This document shows positions 24,656 to 32,905 of a stretch of DNA of 64,000 bases, piece by piece. Location: NCBI RefSeq assembly GCF_018129405.1, contig NZ_JAFCLP010000014.1, forward strand, positions 62,001-126,000, written 5' to 3'. Within the stretch, counting starts at the first letter, position 1, and every line of letters starts with the position of its first letter. This stretch comes from Bradyrhizobium iriomotense (GTDB lineage Bacteria > Pseudomonadota > Alphaproteobacteria > Rhizobiales > Xanthobacteraceae). The translations under genes were made by a program, and so were the position numbers. A model generated the notes under the pieces. That model did not search any database and had not been told where the DNA came from. It saw only the letters and a program-made list of their open reading frames with translations.

Positions 24656-26080
24656 GTGGGTACGACCATCACCAATAATCCGCCGCGGCCGGAGCCGAAA
24701 GCCCTCGCGAGCGCGCTGGAACAGCTTGCCGCACGCTTCGGCAACCGCCTCATCACCTCGCAGGCCGTCCGCGAGCAGCACGGCCATACCACCACGTGGA
24801 TCGTCAACCAGCCGCCGGACGGCGTGGTGATGGCGCAGGAGACCGCCGACATCCAGGACGTGGTGCGGATCTGTGCCAAGAACCGCGTGCCCGTCATCGC
24901 CTTCGGCACCGGCACCTCGCTGGAGGGCCAGGTCAACGCACCCGCGGGCGGCATCTCGATCGACCTGCGCGACATGAACAAAGTGCTCGCGGTACACGCC
25001 GAGGACCTCGACTGCGTGATCCAGCCCGGCGTCACCCGCAAGGCGCTGAACGAGCATCTGCGCGACCAGGGCCTGTTCTTCCCGATCGATCCCGGCGCGG
25101 ACGCCTCGCTCGGCGGCATGGCCTCGACCCGCGCCTCCGGCACCAATGCGGTGCGCTACGGCACCATGCGCGACAGCGTGCTGGCGCTGAAGGTGGTGCG
25201 CGGCGACGGCGAGATCATCACCACAGGCACGCGCGCCAAGAAATCGTCCGCGGGCTACGACCTCACGCATCTGTTCGTCGGCGCCGAAGGCACGCTCGGC
25301 ATCATCTCGGAGCTGACCATCCGCCTGCGCGGCATCCCCGAGACGATTGCGGCCGGCGCGGTGTCGTTCGAGACCGTGCACGGCGCGTGTCAGGCCGTGA
25401 TCCTGGCGATCCAGACCGGCATTCCCGTCGCCCGCATCGAGCTGCTCAATGCCGCGCAGGTGAAGGCCTGCAACGCCTACTCGAAGCTGACACTGCCGGA
25501 GACGCCGCTGCTCTTGATGGAATTCCACGGCAGCGAGATCGAGGTCGCCGAGCAGTCCAAGGCCTTCGGCGAGATCGCAAAGGACTGCGGCGGCGGCGAA
25601 TTCTCCTGGACCACCAAGCCCGAGGATCGCACGAAACTGTGGCAGGCGCGGCACGACGCCTATTGGTCGGTGAAGGCGCTGCGCCCCGGCGACAGCATCG
25701 GCGTGGTCGCAACCGATGTCTGCGTGCCGATCTCGCGGCTTGCCGACTGCGTCAGCGAGACCGAGGAAGATCTCAAGCGGCTCAACCTGCTGTCGCCGAT
25801 CGTCGGCCATGTCGGCGACGGCAATTTCCACTGCTCGCTGGTCTGCGACACCAACGACGCCGACGAGATGGCGCGCGGCGAGGAGTTCATGCACCGCCTG
25901 GTCGAGCGCGCACAGGCGATGGACGGCACCTGCACCGGCGAGCACGGCATCGGCCAGGGCAAGCAGAAATACCTCAAGGCCGAACTCGGTCCCGAGGCGC
26001 TGGATGCGATGCGGGCCCTGAAGAAGGCGCTCGATCCGCTCAACATCTTCAATCCCGGCAAGATCGTGCCGGAGGTGTAG
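24656..26080 (+). CDS. FAD-linked D-lactate / glycolate dehydrogenase (GlcD/DLD type)
   Basis: A 474-residue flavoprotein with a PCMH-type FAD-binding domain (VPVIAFGTGTSLEGQVNAP, DPGADASLGGMASTRASGTNAVRYGTMRD and HLFVGAEGTLGIISELTI) and a C-terminal FAD-oxidase domain ending GEHGIGQGKQKYLKAELG ... FNPGKIVPEV. Members oxidise D-lactate, glycolate or other D-2-hydroxyacids and pass electrons to cytochrome c or quinone. HVGDGNFHC is the conserved metal/substrate motif. I chose GTG 24656, since GGAGGA is 7 bases upstream. It is a single gene and not part of a glcDEF operon, which favours the DLD type. Confidence 0.85.
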   Translation: MGTTITNNPPRPEPKALASALEQLAARFGNRLITSQAVREQHGHTTTWIVNQPPDGVVMAQETADIQDVVRICAKNRVPVIAFGTGTSLEGQVNAPAGGISIDLRDMNKVLAVHAEDLDCVIQPGVTRKALNEHLRDQGLFFPIDPGADASLGGMASTRASGTNAVRYGTMRDSVLALKVVRGDGEIITTGTRAKKSSAGYDLTHLFVGAEGTLGIISELTIRLRGIPETIAAGAVSFETVHGACQAVILAIQTGIPVARIELLNAAQVKACNAYSKLTLPETPLLLMEFHGSEIEVAEQSKAFGEIAKDCGGGEFSWTTKPEDRTKLWQARHDAYWSVKALRPGDSIGVVATDVCVPISRLADCVSETEEDLKRLNLLSPIVGHVGDGNFHCSLVCDTNDADEMARGEEFMHRLVERAQAMDGTCTGEHGIGQGKQKYLKAELGPEALDAMRALKKALDPLNIFNPGKIVPEV

Positions 26081-26089
26081 CGCGGACCG

Positions 26090-26114
26090 GGAACTTTCGG
26101 CAGTCCCGCCGGTT
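26090..26114 (+). promoter_or_regulatory. possible EcfG-type promoter (GGAAC-N16-GGTT)
   Basis: GGAAC at 26090-26094 is followed after 16 bases by GGTT, one mismatch from the alphaproteobacterial general-stress consensus GGAAC-N16/17-CGTT. It lies 57 bases before the LTXXQ gene start. The motif is short, so the call is weak. Confidence 0.25.
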
Positions 26115-26170
26115 CCAATTCCCGACAAATTTCCGATGCCTCATGGCGCGGCTTCTTTCGGGAGGATGTG

Positions 26171-27493
26171 ATGTTGCGACCGGTCATTGGAATTGCCGTG
26201 ATGGCGCTTGCCTGCATGCTGGCAGGGACGGCTCTGGGCAAGGGCGGTGGTGGTCACGGTGGCGGCCATGGCGGTGGTCACGGCGGCGGGCATGGCGGCC
26301 ATCATGGCGGTGGCCATCACGGCGGCGGCCATTTCCGTGGCCACGGCTTCGGGCAGGCGCATGGGGGCGGCCATCATGGCGCGATGCGGTTTGCAACCGG
26401 CGGCCGACACGGTTCGAATTTCGGTCAGATCCGCAATGCGTCCGTGCGCCCTGCGAACTTCCGCAATGCTCTCAACCTGCATTCCAGCGCTTTCCGCAAC
26501 GGTCGTCTGATCAGCAACCCGGCAGCGCGGGCGCAGATTGCGGCTGCGGCTGCCTTGGTTGGCTGGCATGGCGCCGGCAATGGATGGTGGCAACATCCAG
26601 GCGGCTTCTACGGCTGGGTCGGACCGCTGTTCTGGCCGTTCGCCTATAACGATCTCTACGACTACACGATCTGGGGCGACGGTCTCGGCTTCTGGGGCTA
26701 CGGCTATCCGGACATCTATGCCGGCCTCTTCGGCCCCTACGGTTATGATGGCCTGTCGGCCTATATGCCGCAGCCCCCGCAGGGCCGGCGGCGGGCCCGA
26801 GGTGTTGCGCTGGATCAGCTGTGCGGCAGCGACCGGCGCGCGATCGTCGGTCTCCCGATCGACCAGATCGCCGCGGCGGTGCAGCCGACCGAGGCGCAAG
26901 GCGCCAGTCTCGATGCTCTCGGCAATGCCTCGATCGACGCTGCCGCGCTGATCCGCACATCCTGCCCGACGCAGGTCGCGGCGACGGCTCCCGGCCGGCT
27001 GGCGTCGATGCAGCAGCGTGTCGAGGCGATGGTGAAAGCCGTCGATCTCGTTCAGCCCACCCTCGACAGGTTCTATGGCTCGCTCACCGACGAGCAGAAG
27101 GCGCGGTTCAACGCGCTGGCGGAAGATCAGCGTCGCACAACGACTTCCAACGGCAGCGGGGGAGGATCGCTAGTGCAGACTTGCGCTGCGCCTGCCGCGC
27201 TCGATTGGCCTGGCACCGACATCGAGGCCCGGCTTCATCCCAACGACACGCAGCGCGCCGCGCTACAGGTGCTCCAGGATACCAGTGCCAAGGTCGGCGC
27301 ATCGCTCAAGGCGGCCTGCGAGCCGAGCGACGTGATGACGCCGCCGGCACGAATGGCCGCGGTCCGCAAGCGGCTCGATTTGATGCTCGATGGCATCAAG
27401 TCGGTGCGCGCGGCGCTGGAGGATTTCTACGCCACGCTGACTGACGAACAGAAGGCGCAGTTCGAGGCCATCGGACCACGTCGGACGTCCTGA
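26171..27493 (+). CDS. exported Gly/His-rich protein with two LTXXQ domains
   Basis: A 440-residue protein. After a signal peptide (MLRPVIGIAVMALACMLAGTALG) comes a run of about 50 residues made almost only of Gly and His (GGGHGGGHGG repeats), then a Gly/Trp/Tyr-rich stretch (GWWQHPGGFYGWVGP, LYDYTIWGDGLGFWGYGYPD). Two homologous domains follow, each ending in a LTDEQ motif (about 305 and 423), as in periplasmic Spy/CpxP-like proteins. ATG 26171 has GGAGG 5 bases upstream. The His-rich run suggests binding of divalent metals; chaperone-like or metal-stress roles are family-based guesses. Confidence 0.7.
   Translation: MLRPVIGIAVMALACMLAGTALGKGGGGHGGGHGGGHGGGHGGHHGGGHHGGGHFRGHGFGQAHGGGHHGAMRFATGGRHGSNFGQIRNASVRPANFRNALNLHSSAFRNGRLISNPAARAQIAAAAALVGWHGAGNGWWQHPGGFYGWVGPLFWPFAYNDLYDYTIWGDGLGFWGYGYPDIYAGLFGPYGYDGLSAYMPQPPQGRRRARGVALDQLCGSDRRAIVGLPIDQIAAAVQPTEAQGASLDALGNASIDAAALIRTSCPTQVAATAPGRLASMQQRVEAMVKAVDLVQPTLDRFYGSLTDEQKARFNALAEDQRRTTTSNGSGGGSLVQTCAAPAALDWPGTDIEARLHPNDTQRAALQVLQDTSAKVGASLKAACEPSDVMTPPARMAAVRKRLDLMLDGIKSVRAALEDFYATLTDEQKAQFEAIGPRRTS
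26245..26340 (+). repeat. low-complexity GGT/CAC Gly-His-coding tract
   Basis: Short imperfect repeats of ggtcacggcggc-like units encode the Gly/His tract of the LTXXQ protein. They are prone to slippage and length variation. Confidence 0.7.
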
Positions 27494-27609
27494 ACGCGTA
27501 TGGAGCGTGACGGAAAAATCGCCTCGCCGATCTCGATGGCCATCTCTATGCTGGAGAAAGGGCTGAAGCGCGGCAAGATGACGGCTCGAAGATCGCGGAT
27601 GGTGAGGCG

Positions 27610-27969
27610 ATGAAGTGGTTCGCGCGCAGGACGCGACAGGACATCTGGGATGAAGCCATCGAGGCGCCGCTCGGCGACATCGAGGCCGCCGCGCGGATTC
27701 GTGCGATTTGCGAGGCGGCGGCCGCGAGCGCGGCGGGGTCTGCGCGCAACGACAAGCACGAAAGCGCGCGCTACGAGCGCGCGGCCAAGGTCGCGATGGA
27801 GATCGCGATGAAGATCTCGGATGGACTGATGCGCGATGATGCGGTCCATCGCATCGTCGATCTCTGCATGGAGGCGGGCGATCTCAAGACCGCGCAGATC
27901 CTGTTTCGCGCCATCCATGCCAGCTGGATCCGCGAGACCGTGCAGCGGGATTATCCCGTGTTGGCCTAG
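27610..27969 (+). CDS. hypothetical small protein (119 residues)
   Basis: A soluble, mostly helical protein, Ala/Arg/Glu-rich: WFARRTRQDIWDEAIEAPLG, then DIEAAARIRAICEAAAASA, YERAAKVAMEIAMKISDGLM and VHRIVDLCMEAGDLKTAQIL. The last part looks like a helical hairpin of TPR or Sel1-like style, but I do not recognise the family. GTGAGG lies before the ATG. It is 116 bases after the LTXXQ gene on the same strand and its stop runs directly into a dispersed repeat at 27967. No function is assigned. Confidence 0.6.
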   Translation: MKWFARRTRQDIWDEAIEAPLGDIEAAARIRAICEAAAASAAGSARNDKHESARYERAAKVAMEIAMKISDGLMRDDAVHRIVDLCMEAGDLKTAQILFRAIHASWIRETVQRDYPVLA

Positions 27970-28071
27970 AGCGTTTTCGAGCGAAGTGGATACCGGTTCG
28001 CGTAAAGAAAACGCGTCAAAACAAGAATCCCGAGCCCCGTTCCGATTCCATCGGAACGGAAATGGCTCTAA
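27967..28071. repeat. dispersed repeat (TAGAGCGTTTTCGAGCGAAG family)
   Basis: It begins TAGAGCGTTTTCGAGCGAAG, continues through GGATACCGGTTCGCG and AAAACGCGTCAAAACAAGA, and ends in a hairpin GTTCCGATTCCATCGGAAC flanked by GAGCC / GGCTC. I recognise this as a frequent Rhizobiales intergenic element. It overlaps the stop codon of the preceding hypothetical gene. Confidence 0.75.
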
Positions 28072-28117
28072 GGGCGTGAACTCGTAAATCCGGTAAGCGA
28101 GGCCCGCATTGCTGGCG

Positions 28118-29209
28118 TCAGATGGCCGCCTCGGTCTGCGGGTCGAAAACGTGAAGCCTGGAAGGCCGCATGGCAACGCGCAGCTTGTCGCCCACACTCA
28201 CCCCAGCGGTCGGCTCGACGCTCGCCACCATGATACTCTCGCCCACCTTCATATCGAGCAGGATTTCCGAGCCGAGTTGCTCGACCACCTCAATCACAGC
28301 ATCGAAGCATGGGTGGCCGAGATCAGCGCCACCCGCCACGGTGAGGTCCTCCGGCCGCACGCCGAGCATGACCTCGCGTCCGATACGGCCGCGCAGCCGC
28401 TGCGCGGTCTCGTCCGGCAGCTTGATGCGCAGGCCGGAGTTCTCGGCGATCAGCGATCCGTTCGCCTCGGTCACCGTAACGGCCGCGAAATTCATGGCTG
28501 GGGAGCCTATGAAGCCAGCGACGAACTTGTTGGAGGGATGATTATACAGTTCGAGCGGCTCCCCCACTTGCTGCACCACGCCGTCTTTCATGACGACGAC
28601 CCGGTCACCCAGCGTCATAGCCTCGACCTGATCGTGAGTCACGTAAATGGCTGTGGTGCCGAGACGCAGATGCAGCTTCTTCAGCTCAACGCGCATCTGC
28701 ACCCGCAGTTTGGCGTCGAGGTTCGACAGTGGTTCGTCGAACAGGAACACGCGGGGGTGGCGCACGATGGCACGGCCTAACGCCACACGTTGACGCTGAC
28801 CGCCTGAGAGCTGGCGTGGCCTGCGCGTGAGCAATTCGCCGATGCCGAGGATGTCAGCCGCCTCCAGTACGCGCTTGTTGATTTCCGATCTTTCGAATTT
28901 ACGCATCTTCAGGCCGAATGCCATGTTGTCGTACACGGTCATGTGCGGGTAGAGAGCGTAATTCTGGAACACCATGGCGATGTCGCGGTCCATGGGCGCC
29001 AATTCATTGACCACGTTGCCGTCGATGGAGATATCGCCGGAACTGATCGTTTCGAGCCCGGCGATCATCCTGAGCGTCGTCGTCTTGCCACAGCCGGAGG
29101 GGCCGACGAACACCATGAACTCCTTGTCGCGGATCTGCAGGTTGACGTCTTTGACGGCGTGCACGCCGTCAAAGAATTTGTTGATCCCCTTGAGGACGAC
29201 CTGGCCCAT
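28118..29209 (-). CDS. sugar ABC transporter ATP-binding protein (MalK/UgpC type)
   Basis: A 363-residue ATPase of the carbohydrate-uptake CUT1 family. Walker A GPSGCGKTTTLR, Q-loop MVFQNYALYPHMTV, signature LSGGQRQRVALGRAIVR, Walker B VFLFDEPLSNLD, switch His in YVTHDQ, and a C-terminal OB-fold regulatory domain (RGRIGREVMLGVRPEDLTV). It energises the permease pair encoded 6 and about 860 bases upstream. It is the last gene of the four-gene set, in the order binding protein, permease, permease, ATPase. Confidence 0.9.
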   Translation of the reverse strand: MGQVVLKGINKFFDGVHAVKDVNLQIRDKEFMVFVGPSGCGKTTTLRMIAGLETISSGDISIDGNVVNELAPMDRDIAMVFQNYALYPHMTVYDNMAFGLKMRKFERSEINKRVLEAADILGIGELLTRRPRQLSGGQRQRVALGRAIVRHPRVFLFDEPLSNLDAKLRVQMRVELKKLHLRLGTTAIYVTHDQVEAMTLGDRVVVMKDGVVQQVGEPLELYNHPSNKFVAGFIGSPAMNFAAVTVTEANGSLIAENSGLRIKLPDETAQRLRGRIGREVMLGVRPEDLTVAGGADLGHPCFDAVIEVVEQLGSEILLDMKVGESIMVASVEPTAGVSVGDKLRVAMRPSRLHVFDPQTEAAI

Positions 29210-29215
29210 TCGCTG

Positions 29216-30067
29216 TCAGCCCTTCACTGATCCGGTCAATCCCGCGACGTAGTGCTCGACGAAAAACGAATAGGCGATCGCAACCGGTATCGATCCAAGC
29301 AGGGCCCCAGCCATCAGCGGCCCCCAGTAGAATACATCGCCGCGGATCAGCTCCGACGTGACGCCGACCGGCACGGTCTTCTGCTCGGGCGAGGACAGGA
29401 ACACGAGCGCATAGATGAACTCATTCCACGACAGCGTGAAAGCGAAGATGCCGGCCGAGAGGATGCCCGGGATCGCCACCGGGATGACGATATAGAGCAT
29501 CGCTTGCCAGCGCGAGGCGCCGTCAATGCGCGCGCATTCCTCGAGCTCCTTCGGGACCGCCTTGAAGTAGCCCATCATGATCCAGGTGCAGAATGGAATA
29601 AGAAAGGTCGGATAGGTCAGGATCAGTGACCAGGGCGTGTCACCCAGCCGATAATTGCGTATGATCTCAGCCAGCGGAATGAACAGCAACGTCTGAGGCA
29701 CCAGATAGGTGATGAAGATGGCGGTGCCCAGGCTGCCGGCAAAAGGAAAGTTCAGCCGCGACAGAGCATAGCCGGCGGCTACACCACACACGAGCGAGAT
29801 GGCGGTTGACGCAAGCGCGATGAATGTCGTGTTCCAGAGCCACGATGCGAACAGCGTCTCCTCGAACAGGTACCTGACATGGTCCGCGGTCGGTTTCCAA
29901 GTCCAGAACGGATTGTAGTTGATCGAATTCCACGGCCGGTAAAGCTCTCCGTCCGGCCGCACCGAAGTGATCACCATCCAGTAGAACGGGAACAGCAGGA
30001 AAAGCAGGAACAACGCCATCGGGACGTAGAAGAACACCCACTTTCGCCACCTTGCGCCTTCGATCAT
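29216..30067 (-). CDS. sugar ABC transporter permease, MalG type
   Basis: A 283-residue inner-membrane permease with six predicted helices. It has the EAA loop ECARIDGASRWQAMLYIVIPVAIPG that docks to the ATPase. The N-terminus (YVPMALFLLFLLFPFYWMVITSV) and conserved LSWNEFIYALVFLSS place it in the MalG-like subfamily. It starts 3 bases after the partner permease gene and ends 6 bases before the ATPase gene. Confidence 0.9.
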   Translation of the reverse strand: MIEGARWRKWVFFYVPMALFLLFLLFPFYWMVITSVRPDGELYRPWNSINYNPFWTWKPTADHVRYLFEETLFASWLWNTTFIALASTAISLVCGVAAGYALSRLNFPFAGSLGTAIFITYLVPQTLLFIPLAEIIRNYRLGDTPWSLILTYPTFLIPFCTWIMMGYFKAVPKELEECARIDGASRWQAMLYIVIPVAIPGILSAGIFAFTLSWNEFIYALVFLSSPEQKTVPVGVTSELIRGDVFYWGPLMAGALLGSIPVAIAYSFFVEHYVAGLTGSVKG

Positions 30068-30070
30068 GGC

Positions 30071-31006
30071 TCAGCGAACCTCCACGCGGCGGATGTACAG
30101 AAGTTGGACGATGACGACCAGAAACAGCACCGGAAACATGGCGAGCGAGATGGCGGCGCCCTCGCTCAAGAGGCCGGTGCCGATTCCGATCTGATAAGCG
30201 TAGGTGGCGAACAGGTGCGTTGCGTTGGCCGGTCCGCCGCCCGTCATCACATAAACGATCTGAAAGTCGGCGAACGTCTGAATCACCGAGAACAGCATCA
30301 CGACCATGGTCACGGGCAGCAGCAGCGGCCAAGTGATGTGCCAGAATCGCTGCCACGGCTTGGCGCCGTCGATGGCGGCGGCCTCGTTGAGTTCAGGGCT
30401 GATGGTCTGCAAGCCCGCGAGCAGGCTGATGGCGAAGAACGGCACCCCGCGCCAGATGTTGACGATGATAATCGAGATCATGGCGAGGTCCGGATCGCCC
30501 AGCCAATTGATCCGACCGGTGATCAAACCGAGATGGTAGAGGAGCCAATTGAGAACGCTGAACGTCGGGTCGAACATCCACTTCCAGGCGAAGGTCGAGA
30601 GCACCGTCGGGATAATGAACGGCAGTAGGATGAAGGCACGGGCAAGCGCCTTGCCACGGAAATTGCGGTTGAGCAGCATGGCCAGCCACAGCCCGAGCCC
30701 CAGCTTGAAGACGGTGGTTACACCCGTATAGAGGAAAGTGTTGTAGACGGAGGTGCGAAAGATCCCGTCATTGAAGATCTTGTAAAAGTTGGCGAGGCCG
30801 ACGAAGTCGCCGGGCATGCCGACACGCGAGCTGGTGACCGACAGCAAGATTCCTCGCATGAAGGGATAAGCAATGAACATGCCGAGTAGCACGATGGTCG
30901 GCACCAGCAGCACGAATGCCAGCCAACGCTCGTCCTCGAGCAAACGGTGTCGCCGGGGAGGGGGCGCCTCGCGGAGCGTGGTATCGGAAACCGCGCTTAT
31001 CGCCAT
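30071..31006 (-). CDS. sugar ABC transporter permease, MalF type
   Basis: A 311-residue permease with a cytoplasmic N-terminal tail and six helices. The EAA loop reads LNEAAAIDGAKPWQRFWHITWPLLLP. FLLVPTIVLLGMFIAYPF (first helix) and the segment GLANFYKIFNDGIFRTSVYN are typical of MalF/UgpA-type subunits. It pairs with the 29216-30067 permease. It follows the binding-protein gene by 61 bases. Confidence 0.9.
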   Translation of the reverse strand: MAISAVSDTTLREAPPPRRHRLLEDERWLAFVLLVPTIVLLGMFIAYPFMRGILLSVTSSRVGMPGDFVGLANFYKIFNDGIFRTSVYNTFLYTGVTTVFKLGLGLWLAMLLNRNFRGKALARAFILLPFIIPTVLSTFAWKWMFDPTFSVLNWLLYHLGLITGRINWLGDPDLAMISIIIVNIWRGVPFFAISLLAGLQTISPELNEAAAIDGAKPWQRFWHITWPLLLPVTMVVMLFSVIQTFADFQIVYVMTGGGPANATHLFATYAYQIGIGTGLLSEGAAISLAMFPVLFLVVIVQLLYIRRVEVR

Positions 31007-31067
31007 GTTCGATCCTCGTCGGCCGAAAGACTCCTTGCCCCAGGAAAACGGGGAGGGACGGCAAGTC

Positions 31068-32384
31068 TCAGGCGTAGACCTTCTTGAGCTCGGCCTCTGC
31101 CCTCTTCACGGCATCCTCGGCGGGCATGCCTTGGACGGCCTTTGCGTACATATCAATGATGATGTACTTGGTTACGACCTCGGCTGCCTTGCGCGTAGAG
31201 GGCCCTTCGTAGCCAGCGAAGCGCCCTGTGCGCGCCGCTTGCTTGTAGGGCAGCATGATCGGGTCGTCGCCCCACAGCTTGTGCTTTTCCCAATCCGTGG
31301 TCGGGCCGACCGAGAAGCCCTTCTGGGAGACGAACCACTTGTTGTAGACATCCTTGGAGTGAATCCAGCCAAGGAATTTCTTCGCTGCATCCTGGTTCTT
31401 CGAATAACCCATCAGGAGGTTCGAGAACGGGACGTGATAGCTGAACTGCCCGCCGGGGCCCCTGGGCAGCGCGGCGTGCAGGATGTCGTCCTTAAGTTGC
31501 CCGCCTGCCTCCGTCTTGTAGGTATCCGGCTTGCGCAGAGCCTCGATGTAGATCGAGGCGCCATTGAGCGTGGCGCTGCACGTCCCGGACAGAAAAGCGC
31601 GGTTGTTGTTGGAATCGTCCCAGGCGAGCCCGCCTTCATCGTGGGCGTCCTTCCAGAAGGCGACCATGAACTTCACCGACTCGACCGTTGCTGGGCTGTT
31701 CAACACAACCGTCTTGCCGTCTGCTTCGACCTCTTTGCCACCCCAGGACCACAGGTAGGGGTAGGCGAAGGCGGGCGCATCGCCGAAGGTGTGACCCAGC
31801 GTTTGGCCGATGGGCCGTCCCTTTGCCTTCAGCTTCTTGCCGGCCTCGCGATACTCTTCCCATGTCTGGGGAAATTTTCCATCCGTGTAGCCGATCTCGG
31901 CAAACCAGGACTTTCGGTATGCGATCTGCAGGCCGACAATGCACCACGGCACTGCGATCCATTTCTTGCCGTCATTGGCGACAGCGCGGGATGTATCGTA
32001 GAAGCCGCCCTGACTCTTGCCGAGTTCCTCAGCGATGTCGCTGACGTCTATGACGCTCTCGCCGTAAAGTTGCCCCCAATTGTTGAGGACGCAGACGACG
32101 TCGGGGCCTGACCCCGACTGGATCGCCGAGGTGATGCGGGCTTGGATGTCGTTGGCGTTGATGGTCTCGATATTGAGCTTTATGCCGAGCGCTTTCTCGC
32201 ACTCCTTTGCGATTTCGTTGCGCAGCAGCTGATCTGACGCCGGAACGAAGTCGGTCCAGCGCAGCCAGTGCACCGTGGCGGCTTGCGCATAGGCGGGCGC
32301 CCTACCAACCGCCAGGATGCCGGCCATGCCGCCGGCAAGCGCGGTACCGCCCTTGAGGACGTTACGTCGGGTTACTGTCGTCAT
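31068..32384 (-). CDS. ABC transporter sugar/polyol-binding protein (Tat signal)
   Basis: A 438-residue extracellular solute-binding protein of cluster B (UgpB/MalE class). The N-terminus TRRNVLKGGTALAGGMAGIL has a twin-arginine motif and a long hydrophobic stretch ending APAYA, so it is probably exported folded by Tat. Typical blocks are SGPDVVCVLNNWGQLYGES, WIAVPWCIVGLQIAYRK and PYLWSWGGKEVEADGKT. GGAGGG precedes the ATG. As first gene of the operon it defines the substrate, probably a sugar, polyol or glycerol-phosphate; the sequence alone does not say which. Confidence 0.88.
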   Translation of the reverse strand: MTTVTRRNVLKGGTALAGGMAGILAVGRAPAYAQAATVHWLRWTDFVPASDQLLRNEIAKECEKALGIKLNIETINANDIQARITSAIQSGSGPDVVCVLNNWGQLYGESVIDVSDIAEELGKSQGGFYDTSRAVANDGKKWIAVPWCIVGLQIAYRKSWFAEIGYTDGKFPQTWEEYREAGKKLKAKGRPIGQTLGHTFGDAPAFAYPYLWSWGGKEVEADGKTVVLNSPATVESVKFMVAFWKDAHDEGGLAWDDSNNNRAFLSGTCSATLNGASIYIEALRKPDTYKTEAGGQLKDDILHAALPRGPGGQFSYHVPFSNLLMGYSKNQDAAKKFLGWIHSKDVYNKWFVSQKGFSVGPTTDWEKHKLWGDDPIMLPYKQAARTGRFAGYEGPSTRKAAEVVTKYIIIDMYAKAVQGMPAEDAVKRAEAELKKVYA

Positions 32385-32905
32385 GCATCCCTCCTCGATG
32401 TGTCCGAGCTGATGCCCTACGGCCAGTCTTGCGCCGGCTTGGAGTCCCTTTCAGTCGAGTACGTCTCCGTGGTTCAACACATGCGCGCGTTGATGCCTGC
32501 GCATTGCATTGGCTCTATGATCATTGGTGGTGTTCCGCTTGCAGCGCCGGGGTGGCCAGTTCGCCGCGAACCAGGGGGCGTTCTTCGCGGTGCAGCGGCG
32601 CGATTGCATCGCTCCCAATCGTAACGGCCATACGACCGGCGGCCTGGATCATGTCGGCGCGGCGGCCAGCGCTTGAGCCCTACCGTCATAACGATCCCTC
32701 CCGCGCAGCGACGGTATAGCCGCGGCCAAGCGGGTTTTCCCCGTCTTATATGAAGTTCGGTACCGGAAGCTGGCGCGACGTCATTCTCGCCCGTCGCAGC
32801 AGGAAATCAAGTGCTAGCTTTGACGCGGAGGCCACGGTCTCGCTCCGTGAACTGGCCGGCGACCAAAAGCATCGCCCCCTTGGGCGGCGGACCGCGTGAA
32901 GGCGA
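32385..32905. other. 521-bp intergenic region upstream of the ABC operon
   Basis: It holds the operon's leader and promoter, with no convincing gene. On the minus strand an open stretch of 43 codons (stop at 32521-32523, ATG at 32652) reads GRMAVTIGSDAIAPLHREER and on to its stop. It looks protein-like but I cannot place it, and it may be a remnant. The region has no strong hairpin or repeat. Confidence 0.4.

Noticed and set aside
24796-26649. 617-codon open frame overlapping the FAD oxidase and LTXXQ genes
   Set aside because: Arg/Gly/Asp-rich shadow in another frame of two clear genes, with no domain or start signal.
30507-30526. TTGATC ... GATCAA pair in a permease gene
   Set aside because: The spacing between TTGA and TCAA is 12 instead of 6, and it lies inside coding sequence.
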